Assembly (NCBI RefSeq): GCF_900188375.1
Contig: NZ_FZOO01000006.1
Coordinates: 1 to 64,000, forward strand
Length of the DNA stretch: 64,000 bases
Reading direction: 5' to 3'
Source of the DNA: Geodermatophilus pulveris
GTDB lineage: Bacteria > Actinomycetota > Actinomycetes > Mycobacteriales > Geodermatophilaceae
Translations under genes and position numbers: made by a program
The notes under the pieces: generated by a model
What the model saw: only the letters and a program-made list of their open reading frames with translations
Told to the model about the DNA's origin: nothing
The model's database searches: none
Shown here: in pieces, positions 49,428 to 62,583 of the stretch
Position numbering within the stretch: the stretch's first letter is position 1
Layout of the letters: the number at the start of each line of letters is the position of its first letter

Positions 49428-52307
49428 GTGCTCGCCCTGCTGCTGCTCCACCTCGTCGCCGGCGTGCTGGCGCCCGTGCTCGTGCGCTGGTGGGGGCGGC
49501 AGGCGTTCCTCGCCCTGGCCCTGGTGCCCGCTGCCGGCTTCGCCTGGACGACGTCCCGGCTGGGCACCGTCGTGGGCGGTGGCGAGGTGCGCCAGTCCGT
49601 CGCGTGGGTCCCCGAGCTGGACCTGACCGTCACCCTGCGGCTCGACGCGCTGGCCCTGGCCTTCGCCGCCCTGGTCACCGGGGTGGGTGCGCTGGTCCTG
49701 GTCTACTGCGCCCGCTACTTCGAGCCCGGCGACGAGGGCACCGGCCGGTTCGCGGGCACCCTCACCGCCTTCGCCGGCTCCATGCTCGGGCTGGTCCTCG
49801 CCGACGACCTGCTGCTGCTCTACGTCTTCTGGGAGCTGACGACCGTCTTCTCCTTCCTCCTGATCGGAGGCTCTGGAGCGCGCCTGGCGGCGCGGCGGGC
49901 GGCGAGCCAGGCGCTCGTCCTCACCACCGCGGGCGGGCTGGCGATGCTCGTCGGGCTGATCATGATCGGGGAGGCCAGCGGCAGCTACCTGCTCTCCGAG
50001 GTCGTCGCCGACCCCGGCAGCGGGCCGCTGCTCACGGCGGGCACCGTGCTGGTCCTCGCCGGGGCGGTGACCAAGTCGGCCATGGTCCCGTTCCACTTCT
50101 GGCTGCCCGCCGCGATGGAGGCGCCCACGCCGGTCAGCGCCTACCTGCACGCGGCCGCGATGGTGAAGGCCGGGGTCTACCTCGTCGCCCGGCTGGCCCC
50201 CGGCTTCGCCGACGTCCCCGGGTGGCGACCCCTGGTGCTGGGGCTGGGCGTGGCGACCATGCTGGTCGGCGGCTACCGGGCGCTGCGGCAGACCGACCTC
50301 AAGCTCCTGCTGGCCTTCGGCACGGTCAGCCAGCTCGGCTTCCTCATGACGCTGGTCGGGGCCGGCAGCCGCGAGCTGGCTGCCGCCGGGCTGGCGATGA
50401 CGCTGGCCCACGCGCTGTTCAAGTCCACCCTCTTCCTCAGCGTCGGCGTCATCGACCACGCCACCGGCACCCGTGACCTGCGAGAGCTCTCCGGGCTCGG
50501 GCGGCGGCTGCCGGTGCTGGCCGCCGCCGCCTGTCTCGCCGCGGCGTCGATGGCCGGCCTCCCCCCGCTGCTGGGCTTCGTCGGCAAGGAGGCTGCCTTC
50601 ACCGCGCTGTGGGACGGCGGGCTGCCCGACCGGACGACCGCCCTCGCGGTCCTCGCCGGTCTGGTGCTGGGCTCGGCCCTCACCGCCGCGTACACCCTCC
50701 GCCTCGTGTGGGGGGCCTTCGCCCGCAAGCCGGCGCTGCCGCCCACGGCTCCCGCCGAGCTGGCGCACCCACCGACCCCGCTGTTCCTCGCCGCACCGGT
50801 CGTCCTCGGCCTGACCGGTCTGGTGCTCGGCCCGGCCAGCCCGCTGCTGGAGCCGCTGGTCGCCGGGTACGCGGACACGATGCCGCTGCTGGCCGGGGAG
50901 GCCGAGAAGCTGGCGCTCTGGCACGGGTGGCAGCCGGCCCTGGCGCTGTCGCTGCTGACCCTGCTCGGCGGGGCCGCGCTGTTCGCCGTCCGGTACCGGG
51001 TGTACCAGCTGCAGCGCGGGTGGGCGGTCGGTGCCTCCGCCGACGAGGGCTACTGGAACACGCTGCAGGCCGTCGACCGGCTCGCCGTCCTGGTCACCGG
51101 GACCACCCAGCGCGGCTCGCTGCCGGCCTACCTCGGCACCATCCTCGTCGTCGTCCTCGCCCTGCCGGGCTCGGTGCTGGTGTTCCGCGCGCCGTGGCCG
51201 GGGGAGTGGCGGGCCTGGGACACCCCGGTGCAGGCGCTGGTCGGCGCGGTCGTGCTCATCGCCGCCGCCCTGGCGCTGCGGATCCACCAGCGGCTGTCCG
51301 CGGTGCTGGTCGTCGGTGTCACCGGGTACGGCCTGGCGGTCCTGTTCGCCCTGCAGGGCGCCCCCGACCTCGCGCTCACCCAGTTCCTGGTGGAGACGCT
51401 CACCCTGGTGGTCTTCGTGCTGGTGCTGCGCAAGCTGCCCAAGGACATCACCGAACGGCACCGGCCCCGGGAGCGCGCCGTCCGCGGGGTCATCGCCGTG
51501 GCGGTCGGGCTGCTCATGGCCGGGGTGGGCGCCGTGGCGCTCAGCGCCCGTACGGCCACCCCGGTCTCGGTGGACCACCCGGAGCAGGCCTACGACTTCG
51601 GCGGCGGCGAGAACGTCGTCAACGTCACGCTGGTGGACATCCGGGCGTGGGACACGCTCGGCGAGGTCGCGCTGCTGGTGGTGGCCGCGACCGGCATCGC
51701 CAGCCTGGTCTTCCTCCGGCGGCGGACGGGGGTCATCGCGCGGCTGGCCCAGGAGCAGCGGGCCGCACGCGGGTCGCGGCGGGCGCCGCGTCGGCGCTGG
51801 CTGGCCGGCAGCGAGGCGCTCCCCCCGGAGCGGCGCTCGGTCGTGCTCGAGGTGCTGACCCGGATCCTGTTCCACAGCATCGTCGTCTTCTCGCTGTTCC
51901 TGCTGTTCAGCGGGCACAACCAGCCCGGGGGCGGCTTCGCCGGCGGGCTGGTGGCCGGCCTCGCCCTGGTGCTGAGGTACCTGGCCGGCGGGCGCTACGA
52001 GCTCGGCGAGGCCGCGCCGGTTGACCCCGGGCTGCTGCTCGGCGCCGGGCTGCTGGTCGCCGGCACCAGCGGCGTGGGCGGGCTCCTGTTCGGCGCCGAG
52101 GTGCTGCAGACGGCCATCCTGGAGACGACCCTGCCCGTGCTCGGCGACGTCAAGCTCGTCACGTCGCTGTTCTTCGACATGGGCGTCTACCTGATCGTCG
52201 TCGGGCTGGTCCTCGACGTGCTGCGCAGCCTGGGCGCCGAGCTGGACCGCCAGGAGGACGAGGACGACACCCTCGACGTGGCACCCGAGGAGGTGATCCT
52301 GCGATGA
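49428..52307 (+). CDS. mrpA: Mrp Na+/H+ antiporter subunit A fused with subunit B
   Basis: A 959-residue membrane protein. Residues about 1-770 are MrpA, homologous to the large proton-pumping subunits of complex I: YVFWELTTVFSFLLIG with the key Glu, KSAMVPFHFWLPAAMEAPTP and LHAAAMVKAGVYLVARL (key Lys and His). Residues about 800-955 are an MrpB domain: LTRILFHSIVVFSLFLLFSG, HNQPGGGFAGGLVAGLAL and FFDMGVYLIVVGLVLD. The complex exchanges Na+ for H+ for pH and salt tolerance. TAAGCT at 49350-49355 is a possible -10 box; GGAG precedes the GTG. Start of a six-gene operon. Confidence 0.93.
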   Translation: MLALLLLHLVAGVLAPVLVRWWGRQAFLALALVPAAGFAWTTSRLGTVVGGGEVRQSVAWVPELDLTVTLRLDALALAFAALVTGVGALVLVYCARYFEPGDEGTGRFAGTLTAFAGSMLGLVLADDLLLLYVFWELTTVFSFLLIGGSGARLAARRAASQALVLTTAGGLAMLVGLIMIGEASGSYLLSEVVADPGSGPLLTAGTVLVLAGAVTKSAMVPFHFWLPAAMEAPTPVSAYLHAAAMVKAGVYLVARLAPGFADVPGWRPLVLGLGVATMLVGGYRALRQTDLKLLLAFGTVSQLGFLMTLVGAGSRELAAAGLAMTLAHALFKSTLFLSVGVIDHATGTRDLRELSGLGRRLPVLAAAACLAAASMAGLPPLLGFVGKEAAFTALWDGGLPDRTTALAVLAGLVLGSALTAAYTLRLVWGAFARKPALPPTAPAELAHPPTPLFLAAPVVLGLTGLVLGPASPLLEPLVAGYADTMPLLAGEAEKLALWHGWQPALALSLLTLLGGAALFAVRYRVYQLQRGWAVGASADEGYWNTLQAVDRLAVLVTGTTQRGSLPAYLGTILVVVLALPGSVLVFRAPWPGEWRAWDTPVQALVGAVVLIAAALALRIHQRLSAVLVVGVTGYGLAVLFALQGAPDLALTQFLVETLTLVVFVLVLRKLPKDITERHRPRERAVRGVIAVAVGLLMAGVGAVALSARTATPVSVDHPEQAYDFGGGENVVNVTLVDIRAWDTLGEVALLVVAATGIASLVFLRRRTGVIARLAQEQRAARGSRRAPRRRWLAGSEALPPERRSVVLEVLTRILFHSIVVFSLFLLFSGHNQPGGGFAGGLVAGLALVLRYLAGGRYELGEAAPVDPGLLLGAGLLVAGTSGVGGLLFGAEVLQTAILETTLPVLGDVKLVTSLFFDMGVYLIVVGLVLDVLRSLGAELDRQEDEDDTLDVAPEEVILR

Positions 52308-52846
52308 CCCCCACCGTCGTCCTGCCCCTGGTCATCGGGGGGCTCTACGCGGCGGGCGTGTACCTGCTGCTCGACCGCAGCCTCACCCGGGTGGTGCTGG
52401 GGTTCCTGCTCATGGGCAACGCGACCAACCTGCTGGTGCTGTCCGCGGCGGGCCCGGCCGGCGGACCGCCGATCATCGGGGTCACCGAGCCGGAGGACAT
52501 GAGCGACCCGCTGCCGCAGGCCCTGGTGCTCACCGCGATCGTGATCACGTTCGGCATCGCCTCGTTCCTGCTCGCGATCATCCACCGGTCGTGGCGGCTG
52601 GTCCGGCAGGAGGTCGTCGGCGTCGACGAGGAGGACCGCCGCGTCGCCCGCCGCGAGGGCGTCCACGCCGACGAGCTGGACCCGGACGACCTGGCGCCCG
52701 AGGACCGGCCCGCGGCGCACGCCGACAGCCTCCACCGGACTGCGCGGGCGGGTGACTCCACAGCCGAGGAGGCCCTCGCCCGGCGGTACGCGGGCATCCC
52801 CTCCGACGACATCGACCTGCCACCGACCCGGGGGGCCTCCCGGTGA
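52304..52846 (+). CDS. mrpC: Mrp antiporter subunit C with long C-terminal extension
   Basis: A 180-residue protein. The first about 105 residues are MrpC/NuoK-like with three helices: YAAGVYLLLDRSLTRVVLGF, LMGNATNLLVLSAAG and DPLPQALVLTAIVITFGIAS. A charged, probably disordered tail of about 70 residues follows (DEEDRRVARREGVHADELDP), unlike the short MrpC of bacilli. ATG overlaps the mrpA stop by 4 nt, and its own stop overlaps the mrpD start. Confidence 0.92.
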   Translation: MTPTVVLPLVIGGLYAAGVYLLLDRSLTRVVLGFLLMGNATNLLVLSAAGPAGGPPIIGVTEPEDMSDPLPQALVLTAIVITFGIASFLLAIIHRSWRLVRQEVVGVDEEDRRVARREGVHADELDPDDLAPEDRPAAHADSLHRTARAGDSTAEEALARRYAGIPSDDIDLPPTRGASR

Positions 52847-54609
52847 TCAGCGTCCTCACCCCGCTCCCGGTGCTGCTGCCGCTGCTGGGCGCGGCCGGCG
52901 CGCTCCTGGTCGGCCGGCACCCGTGGACGCAGCGGGCCCTCAGCATCCTGGTGCTCAGCGCGGTGCTCACGGTGTCGGTGGCCCTGCTCCTGCTCGCCGA
53001 CGTCGACGGCGCCGCCGCCATCTCGGTCGGGGGGTGGCCGGTACCGCTGGGCATCGTGCTGGTCGTCGACCGGCTGTCCGCGCTCATGCTCGTCGTGGCC
53101 AGCGGCGTCGGTCTCGGGGTGCTCGTCTTCGCCGTCGGGCAGGGCTCGGCCGACGGCGGGGAGCAGACCCCGCTGTCGATCTTCCACCCGACGTTCCTCG
53201 TCCTCATGGCCGGCGTGGCCAACGCCTTCCTCGCGGGCGACCTGTTCAACCTCTACGTCGGCTTCGAGATCCTGCTGACCGCGAGCTACGTCCTGCTGAC
53301 CCTGGGCGGCTCGGCCCCCCGGATCCGCGCGGGCATCACCTACATCGTGGTGAGCCTGCTGAGCTCGCTGCTCTTCCTGGCCGCCATCGCCCTGGTGTAC
53401 GCCTCCACCGGCACGGTCAACATGGCCCAGCTGGCCGGCCGGCTGGCCGACCTGCCGGCCGGCACCCAGCTGCTGCTGCAGTCGATGCTGCTGATCGCCT
53501 TCGCCATCAAGGCGGCGGTCTTCCCGCTGTCCGCGTGGCTGCCCGACAGCTACCCCACCGCGCCGGCTCCGGTGACGGCCGTGTTCGCCGGGCTGCTCAC
53601 CAAGGTCGGCGTCTACGCCATCATCCGGACGCAGACGCTGCTGTTCCCCACCGGCGCGCTCGACGACGTGCTCATGTGGGCGGCGCTGGCGACGATGGTC
53701 GTCGGGATCCTCGGCGCCGTCGCGCAGACCGACATCCGGCGGATCCTGTCGTTCACCCTGGTCAGCCACATCGGCTACATGGTGTTCGGCATCTCCCTGG
53801 CGACGACGGCCGGCCTGGCGGGCGCGGTCTTCTACGTCGCCCACCACATCGCCATCCAGACCACGCTGTTCCTGGTCGCCGGGCTGGTGGAGCGGCAGGG
53901 CGGCTCGACGGCGATCGACCGGCTCGGCGGGCTGGCGAAGGCCTCGCCCCTGCTGGGGGTGCTGTTCTTCGTGCCCGCGATGAACCTCGCCGGGATCCCG
54001 CCGTTCTCCGGCTTCATCGGCAAGCTGGGGCTGCTGCAGGCCGGCGTCCAGGACGGCGGCTGGCTGCCACTGACGCTGGTCGCCGCCGGCGCGGTGACCA
54101 GCCTGCTCACCCTGCTGGCCGTGTCCCGGGTGTGGAGCCGGGCGTTCTGGCGTCCGGCGGCGCAGCCCCCGGCACAGGACACCGACCGCGCCGCGGCCGC
54201 CGATGCCGGGCCCGAACTCGTGCCCGAGCCGGTCGGCTCCCCGGTGACCGGGGACCGGCCCTCCGGCGACGGGGCGGCCCGCGACGGCCGGACGCCGGCC
54301 GGGGCCACGGTCGCCGGGGGCCGCCGGTGGCGCGCCTCGGCCCGGCGGGCCGCCTGGGCTCGGCACGCGGCCGTGGCCACGGCGAGCACGCCGGCCGCCG
54401 ACCAGATGGGCGACCACCGCGTCCAGCCCCCGCTGGAACCCCTGCCGCTGATCATGGTCACCTCGACCACGGCCATGGTCGCGGTCACGGTGTCCCTCAC
54501 CCTCCTCGCCGGTCCGCTCTACGGGGTCGCCGAGCGTGCCGCCGGGGACCTCCGGGACCGCGGCCCCTACCTGGAGGCCGTCTTCGGCGGGACGGGGGAG
54601 GCGCCGTGA
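52843..54609 (+). CDS. mrpD: Mrp antiporter subunit D
   Basis: A 588-residue member of the proton-translocating antiporter-like family: NLYVGFEILLTASYVLLTLG (key Glu), IAFAIKAAVFPLSAWLPDSY, PVTAVFAGLLTKVGVYAIIR (key Lys) and IPPFSGFIGKLGLLQAGVQD. Between the penultimate and last helix lies an inserted hydrophilic stretch of about 100 residues (about 435-530) rich in Pro, Ala, Gly and Arg. GTG start overlaps mrpC; stop overlaps mrpE. Confidence 0.92.
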   Translation: MISVLTPLPVLLPLLGAAGALLVGRHPWTQRALSILVLSAVLTVSVALLLLADVDGAAAISVGGWPVPLGIVLVVDRLSALMLVVASGVGLGVLVFAVGQGSADGGEQTPLSIFHPTFLVLMAGVANAFLAGDLFNLYVGFEILLTASYVLLTLGGSAPRIRAGITYIVVSLLSSLLFLAAIALVYASTGTVNMAQLAGRLADLPAGTQLLLQSMLLIAFAIKAAVFPLSAWLPDSYPTAPAPVTAVFAGLLTKVGVYAIIRTQTLLFPTGALDDVLMWAALATMVVGILGAVAQTDIRRILSFTLVSHIGYMVFGISLATTAGLAGAVFYVAHHIAIQTTLFLVAGLVERQGGSTAIDRLGGLAKASPLLGVLFFVPAMNLAGIPPFSGFIGKLGLLQAGVQDGGWLPLTLVAAGAVTSLLTLLAVSRVWSRAFWRPAAQPPAQDTDRAAAADAGPELVPEPVGSPVTGDRPSGDGAARDGRTPAGATVAGGRRWRASARRAAWARHAAVATASTPAADQMGDHRVQPPLEPLPLIMVTSTTAMVAVTVSLTLLAGPLYGVAERAAGDLRDRGPYLEAVFGGTGEAP

Positions 54610-55184
54610 GCGGCACCGCGACCGACGGGGGCGTCGCCGTCCGGCTGCGTCACCAGCTCCCGCTGCTGCTCTGGCTGGTCCTCGTGTGGAACCTGCTGTG
54701 GGGCACGTGGTCGTGGGCGAACCTGATCTCCGGGGTGGCCGTGGCACTGGTGGTCACCCTCGTCCTCCCCCTGCCGCCGGTGGTCGGCGGTGTGCGGGTG
54801 CGCCCCGTGGCGCTGCTCACCTTCCTGGGCACCTTCCTGGCCGACCTCGCCCGGGCCGGCGCGCTCGTCGCGTGGCAGACCGTGCGACCCCGGGGCATCG
54901 CGTCCAGCGCGATCCTGCGTGTCGAGCTGCGCACCGACTCCGACCTGCTGATCAGCATCGTGACCGAGGCGGTGACCCTCGTCCCCGGGTCGATGGTCAT
55001 CGAGATCGACCGCGAGCACCGGGTGATCGGCCTGCACGTGCTCAGCGTGGAGAGCGGGGAGGACCTCGACCGGCAGCGCAGGTCGGTGCTGCTGACCGAG
55101 GAGCGGGTGGTGCGGGCGTTCGGCACCGCGGAGGAGATCGCCGCGCTGCAGCGCCCAGTGCAGCCCGCGGGGAGGCCCTCGTGA
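54606..55184 (+). CDS. mrpE: Mrp antiporter subunit E
   Basis: A 192-residue MrpE protein: LLLWLVLVWNLLWGTWSWAN (first helices), LTFLGTFLADLARAGALVAW, ILRVELRTDSDLLISIVTEA and SVTLVPGS-type core TLVPGSMVIEID, then HVLSVESGEDLD. It is needed for complex assembly in other bacteria. GTG start overlaps mrpD by 4 nt. Confidence 0.92.
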   Translation: MSGTATDGGVAVRLRHQLPLLLWLVLVWNLLWGTWSWANLISGVAVALVVTLVLPLPPVVGGVRVRPVALLTFLGTFLADLARAGALVAWQTVRPRGIASSAILRVELRTDSDLLISIVTEAVTLVPGSMVIEIDREHRVIGLHVLSVESGEDLDRQRRSVLLTEERVVRAFGTAEEIAALQRPVQPAGRPS

Positions 55185-55510
55185 CGGTCGTCTACTGGCT
55201 GGCCTACGGGATGCTCGGTGGCGGGGCGCTGCTCGCCCTGGTCCGCCTCGCCCGCGGCCCGTCGCTGCTGGACCGGGTGGTGGCCACCGACACGCTGCTG
55301 GTCATCATCGCCGCCGGCCTCGCCGTGCACGCCGCGCTGGCGCGGGACCCGACGCTCGTGCCGGTGCTCGTCGTCGTCTCGTTGCTCGCGTTCGTCGGCT
55401 CGGTGTCGGTCGCCCGCTACGTCGGCGGGATGCTGGTCGACCCCCGCGGCGACGGGCAGGACGCCGGACCGCCCGAGGCCGCCGGGCAGCGGACCGGGGG
55501 GACGCCGTGA
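55181..55510 (+). CDS. mrpF: Mrp antiporter subunit F
   Basis: A 109-residue protein with three helices. RLARGPSLLDRVVATDTLLV is the family hallmark (RGP-x3-DR-x4-D), followed by LVPVLVVVSLLAFVGSVSVA. GTG start overlaps mrpE and its stop overlaps mrpG. Confidence 0.92.
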   Translation: MTVVYWLAYGMLGGGALLALVRLARGPSLLDRVVATDTLLVIIAAGLAVHAALARDPTLVPVLVVVSLLAFVGSVSVARYVGGMLVDPRGDGQDAGPPEAAGQRTGGTP

Positions 55511-55902
55511 ACGCCGGGCCCCTGGCCGACGCCGTCGCCCTCACCTGCCTGCTGCTCGGGTCCCTGCTGTGCCTGACCGCCGGCCTGGGACTCGTCCGGT
55601 TCCCCGACGTCCTCACCCGCATGCACGCCGGCACCAAGCCACAGGTCCTGGGCGTCCTGCTGGTCATGATCGGCGGGGCCATCCGCCTGCAGGGCTGGTC
55701 GTCCACCTGGATGCTGCTGCTCGTCGCGGTCTTCCAGATGCTCACGGCGCCGATCAGCGCGCACATGGTCAGCCGGGTCGCCTACCGGCGCCGGCACGTG
55801 CGCCGGGACCTGATGGTGGTCGACGAGCTCGGCATGGCGCCGCCCCGCGCGGGGGAGGCGCGCGGTGACGAGCCCGCCGACGCAGCCCCCGAACCCGGCT
55901 GA
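55507..55902 (+). CDS. mrpG: Mrp antiporter subunit G
   Basis: A 131-residue protein with three helices: LLLGSLLCLTAGLGLVRFPD then VLTRMHAGTKPQVLGVLLVM (MHA-x-TK-x3-G, the MrpG signature) and LTAPISAHMVSRVAYRR. A hydrophilic tail of about 40 residues follows. Last gene of the operon; it converges on leuA with 25 bp between stops. Confidence 0.93.
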   Translation: MNAGPLADAVALTCLLLGSLLCLTAGLGLVRFPDVLTRMHAGTKPQVLGVLLVMIGGAIRLQGWSSTWMLLLVAVFQMLTAPISAHMVSRVAYRRRHVRRDLMVVDELGMAPPRAGEARGDEPADAAPEPG

Positions 55903-55927
55903 CCGCGAGGTACGGCGGGTCCGGCTG

Positions 55928-57844
<1,917 letters not shown>

Positions 57845-58440
57845 TCAGCCCGGGTCGCAGCCGCACGGGCAGCCGGCGGCGTGCCGCGGCGGGCCCGAGC
57901 CGTCGTCGACCTCGTCGCACGCCGGCGGGCAGGTGCAGGTCCAGCCGTCCTCGACGTCCCGGAACTCGCCGGCCAGGAAGCGCCGCCGCCGCTCCTGGGC
58001 GACGTCCGCCAGCGCGCGTCCAGGCGGGCCTCGGCCCGCTCCCGGGGGGAGTCGCCGGGGACCGGGACGTCGTGGTCGTCAGGCGTGCCGGACCGTGCCC
58101 GGCCGCGGTCCCGGGCGGCCCGGTCGAGGCCGGAGGTGAACCACGGCTGGGGACGCCGCGGGGTGTGCGCCCAGCGGTCACCCACCTCGTCGGTGTGCTG
58201 GGTGTCCAGGTGGGCGGGCAGCCGCCGCCCGGTGACGTCACGCGGGCCGTCGGGGTGCATCCCGGCGACCTCCCGCCCGTCAGCGTCCAGCACGGTGAGC
58301 CGGAACCCGGCCACCTCCGCGAGCACTGCCAGGCGGGTGACGCCGAGGTCGCGCGTCCCGGCCTCCGCGGCGGCGAGCGTGGTCCTGGGGACGCCGCTGC
58401 GTGCGGCCGGCGGGGCAGGGTCGTAGCGAGCCGGGACCAC
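57845..58440 (-). pseudogene. XRE-type helix-turn-helix protein, N-truncated and frameshifted
   Basis: The start GTG (58440) leads directly into SGVPRTTLAAAEAGTRDLGV, the second half of an XRE helix-turn-helix; the first helix is absent. The reading continues through HPDGPRDVTGRRLPAHLDTQ and RPQPWFTSGLDRAARD to EARLDAR near 58020. Here the frame is lost by one base; in the next frame it resumes as LADVAQERRRRFLAGEFRDV, with DGWTCTCPPACDE and PPRHAAGCPCGCDPG to the TGA at 57847-57845. The cysteine-rich C-terminus is that of the intact family. Either a decayed gene or a sequence error. Confidence 0.65.
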
Positions 58441-58532
58441 CTCGTGCCCGGCTCACGACGCTGCCCACAGTGCGGGGCAGGGTCGGAGCGTGCCGGGAGG
58501 AGGTGCCGGCCGGGCTGGGGCGGGCGGGTGGC

Positions 58533-60125
58533 TCAGAACTCCCCGCGCAGCCGCATGCCCAGCGGGCGGCCGTCGGGGTCGACCAGCAGCCGGTAGATCG
58601 GCGTCGCCCAGAGCCGGTCCCGGCGGGACAGCGGCTCAGGGGTGTGCGGGCGCAGCCGGCCCGGCGGCCGGGGTCCGCGGCGGCCGCCGTCGTGCCACGC
58701 GTCCAGCGCCGCCGCGCTGCGGTCCAGGGCGGCGACGAACGCCGCCGGGTCGATCAGGTCGTCGTCCTCGCTGCCGTCGGCGGCCCGGTCCAGGTGCTCG
58801 CGGGCCAGCCGCAGCCGCAGGTCGCGGGCGAACACCCGGGCCCCGTCCCCGGTCCCGGTCGGGTCCCGGGGCTCGCGCGGGTCCCGCGTCGTGTCGAGCA
58901 CCGCCGAGGAGAGCTCGCTGTCGTGGGTCCAGGAGCGCCGGTTGAAGTTGTCGCTGCCCACGCTGGCCCACACGTCGTCCACCACGCAGACCTTGGCGTG
59001 CACGTAGACCGGCGTGCCCTGGTGGTTCTCCACGTCGAAGACGTGCACCCGGTCCCGCCCGGCCTGCCGGCACATCTCGATGGCCTGCCAGCGCCCGACG
59101 TACTGCGGGGTGACCGCGAAGGTGCCCTCCTGGTCCGGCACCCGGGGCACGACCACGACCAGGTGCAGGTCCGGGTTGTCGCGCAGCGCCTCGGCGAACA
59201 GCCGGGCCACCTCGCCGGACCACATGTACTGGTCCTCCAGGTAGACCAGCCGCCGGGCCCGGTTGATGGCCTTGGAGTAGCCGCGGGCCACCGAGCGCTC
59301 CCCGCGCGGGGCGAAGTCGTACCCCGGCCGGATGGCCGGGTAGGTGCGCAGCGACTGCACCAGGTGCGGCCCGGCCGCCGGCGGCGGGGGCAGCTGCGGC
59401 GGCAGGGGCTCGGCGACCAGGTCGGCCCCGCGGATGCGGTCGCGCACCCAGGCCAGCGGGTTGTGCGAGTCGGGGCTGGTGGGGTCGTCCCACCGCTCCC
59501 GGAACACGGTGTCCAGGACGCCGACGGCCGGACCCCGGAGCTCCAGTTGCACGTCGTGCCACGGCGGGTTCGGCCCGTACCCCGAGGCCATCGGCACCGC
59601 CTGCGGGTCGCCCCCGTGGTCGGCGTCGTCCCGGCGGCCGTGGCACAGGTCGATCCCGCCGACGAAGGCGACGTCCCGCGTGGCGTCCTGGTCGTGACGG
59701 AGCACCACGAGCTTCTGGTGGTGGCTGCCGCCGCGGCGCACCCGCTGGTCGAGGATCACCATGCCGCCGCCGTCCTCGATCTCCGCGTCCAGGGCGCGGT
59801 TGGCCTCCTTGCTGAAGGAGATCCAGTCCGTGTGCGACCGCCACACCAGCCCGCGCACGGTGACCCCGCGGCTGACGGCCTCGGTGAACAGCTGGGCGAC
59901 GGTCGGCCCGCCGGGGCGCAGCTCCTCGTCGGGGTCGCCCCGCCAGTCGGTGAAGAACAGGTGGTCACCCTCGTCGAGGACCTGCACGCACTCCACGAGC
60001 CGGTCGAAGTAGGCGACGCCGTGCACGAGCGGCTCGGCGAGGTTGCCCTCGGTGTAGGCGGGCAGGTCCGTCGACGGGTTGGCACGCTCCTCGGCCCTCA
60101 GCAGCCAGCGCTCCGCGTCGTCCAC
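58533..60125 (-). CDS. Phospholipase D-like protein
   Basis: A 530-residue protein with two HKD sites: [14 protein letters not shown] followed by [10 protein letters not shown] (first), and [20 protein letters not shown] with FNRRSW (second), the usual HxK-x4-D and GSxN arrangement. It has no evident signal peptide. Such proteins hydrolyse or transfer phosphatidyl groups, or make cardiolipin. The GTG at 60125 ([16 protein letters not shown]) fits the domain start; a GTG at 60161 is possible. Divergent from lysC. Confidence 0.85.
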   Translation of the reverse strand: MDDAERWLLRAEERANPSTDLPAYTEGNLAEPLVHGVAYFDRLVECVQVLDEGDHLFFTDWRGDPDEELRPGGPTVAQLFTEAVSRGVTVRGLVWRSHTDWISFSKEANRALDAEIEDGGGMVILDQRVRRGGSHHQKLVVLRHDQDATRDVAFVGGIDLCHGRRDDADHGGDPQAVPMASGYGPNPPWHDVQLELRGPAVGVLDTVFRERWDDPTSPDSHNPLAWVRDRIRGADLVAEPLPPQLPPPPAAGPHLVQSLRTYPAIRPGYDFAPRGERSVARGYSKAINRARRLVYLEDQYMWSGEVARLFAEALRDNPDLHLVVVVPRVPDQEGTFAVTPQYVGRWQAIEMCRQAGRDRVHVFDVENHQGTPVYVHAKVCVVDDVWASVGSDNFNRRSWTHDSELSSAVLDTTRDPREPRDPTGTGDGARVFARDLRLRLAREHLDRAADGSEDDDLIDPAAFVAALDRSAAALDAWHDGGRRGPRPPGRLRPHTPEPLSRRDRLWATPIYRLLVDPDGRPLGMRLRGEF

Positions 60126-60199
60126 CCGGTGATCACAACGTCCCGCCCCCCAGGTACGCAACCACGGTCACCACGGGGGCCTCGGTAGCCTCATGCCCC

Positions 60200-62517
<2,318 letters not shown>

Positions 62518-62583
62518 CCACCGCTGTGGGATCCGGCGTGGGGCCCGGAGGGCTCCCGCCGGACGGCCACGAAGGGCCTCGCG

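Noticed and set aside
48960..51917. A 985-codon minus-strand frame opposite mrpA
   Set aside because: Gln/Arg/Gly-rich composition without helices or motifs, while the plus strand encodes a recognisable MrpA.
60126..60199. A lysine riboswitch before lysC
   Set aside because: Only 74 bp separate the divergent genes and the -10 box is 8 nt before the start, leaving no leader.
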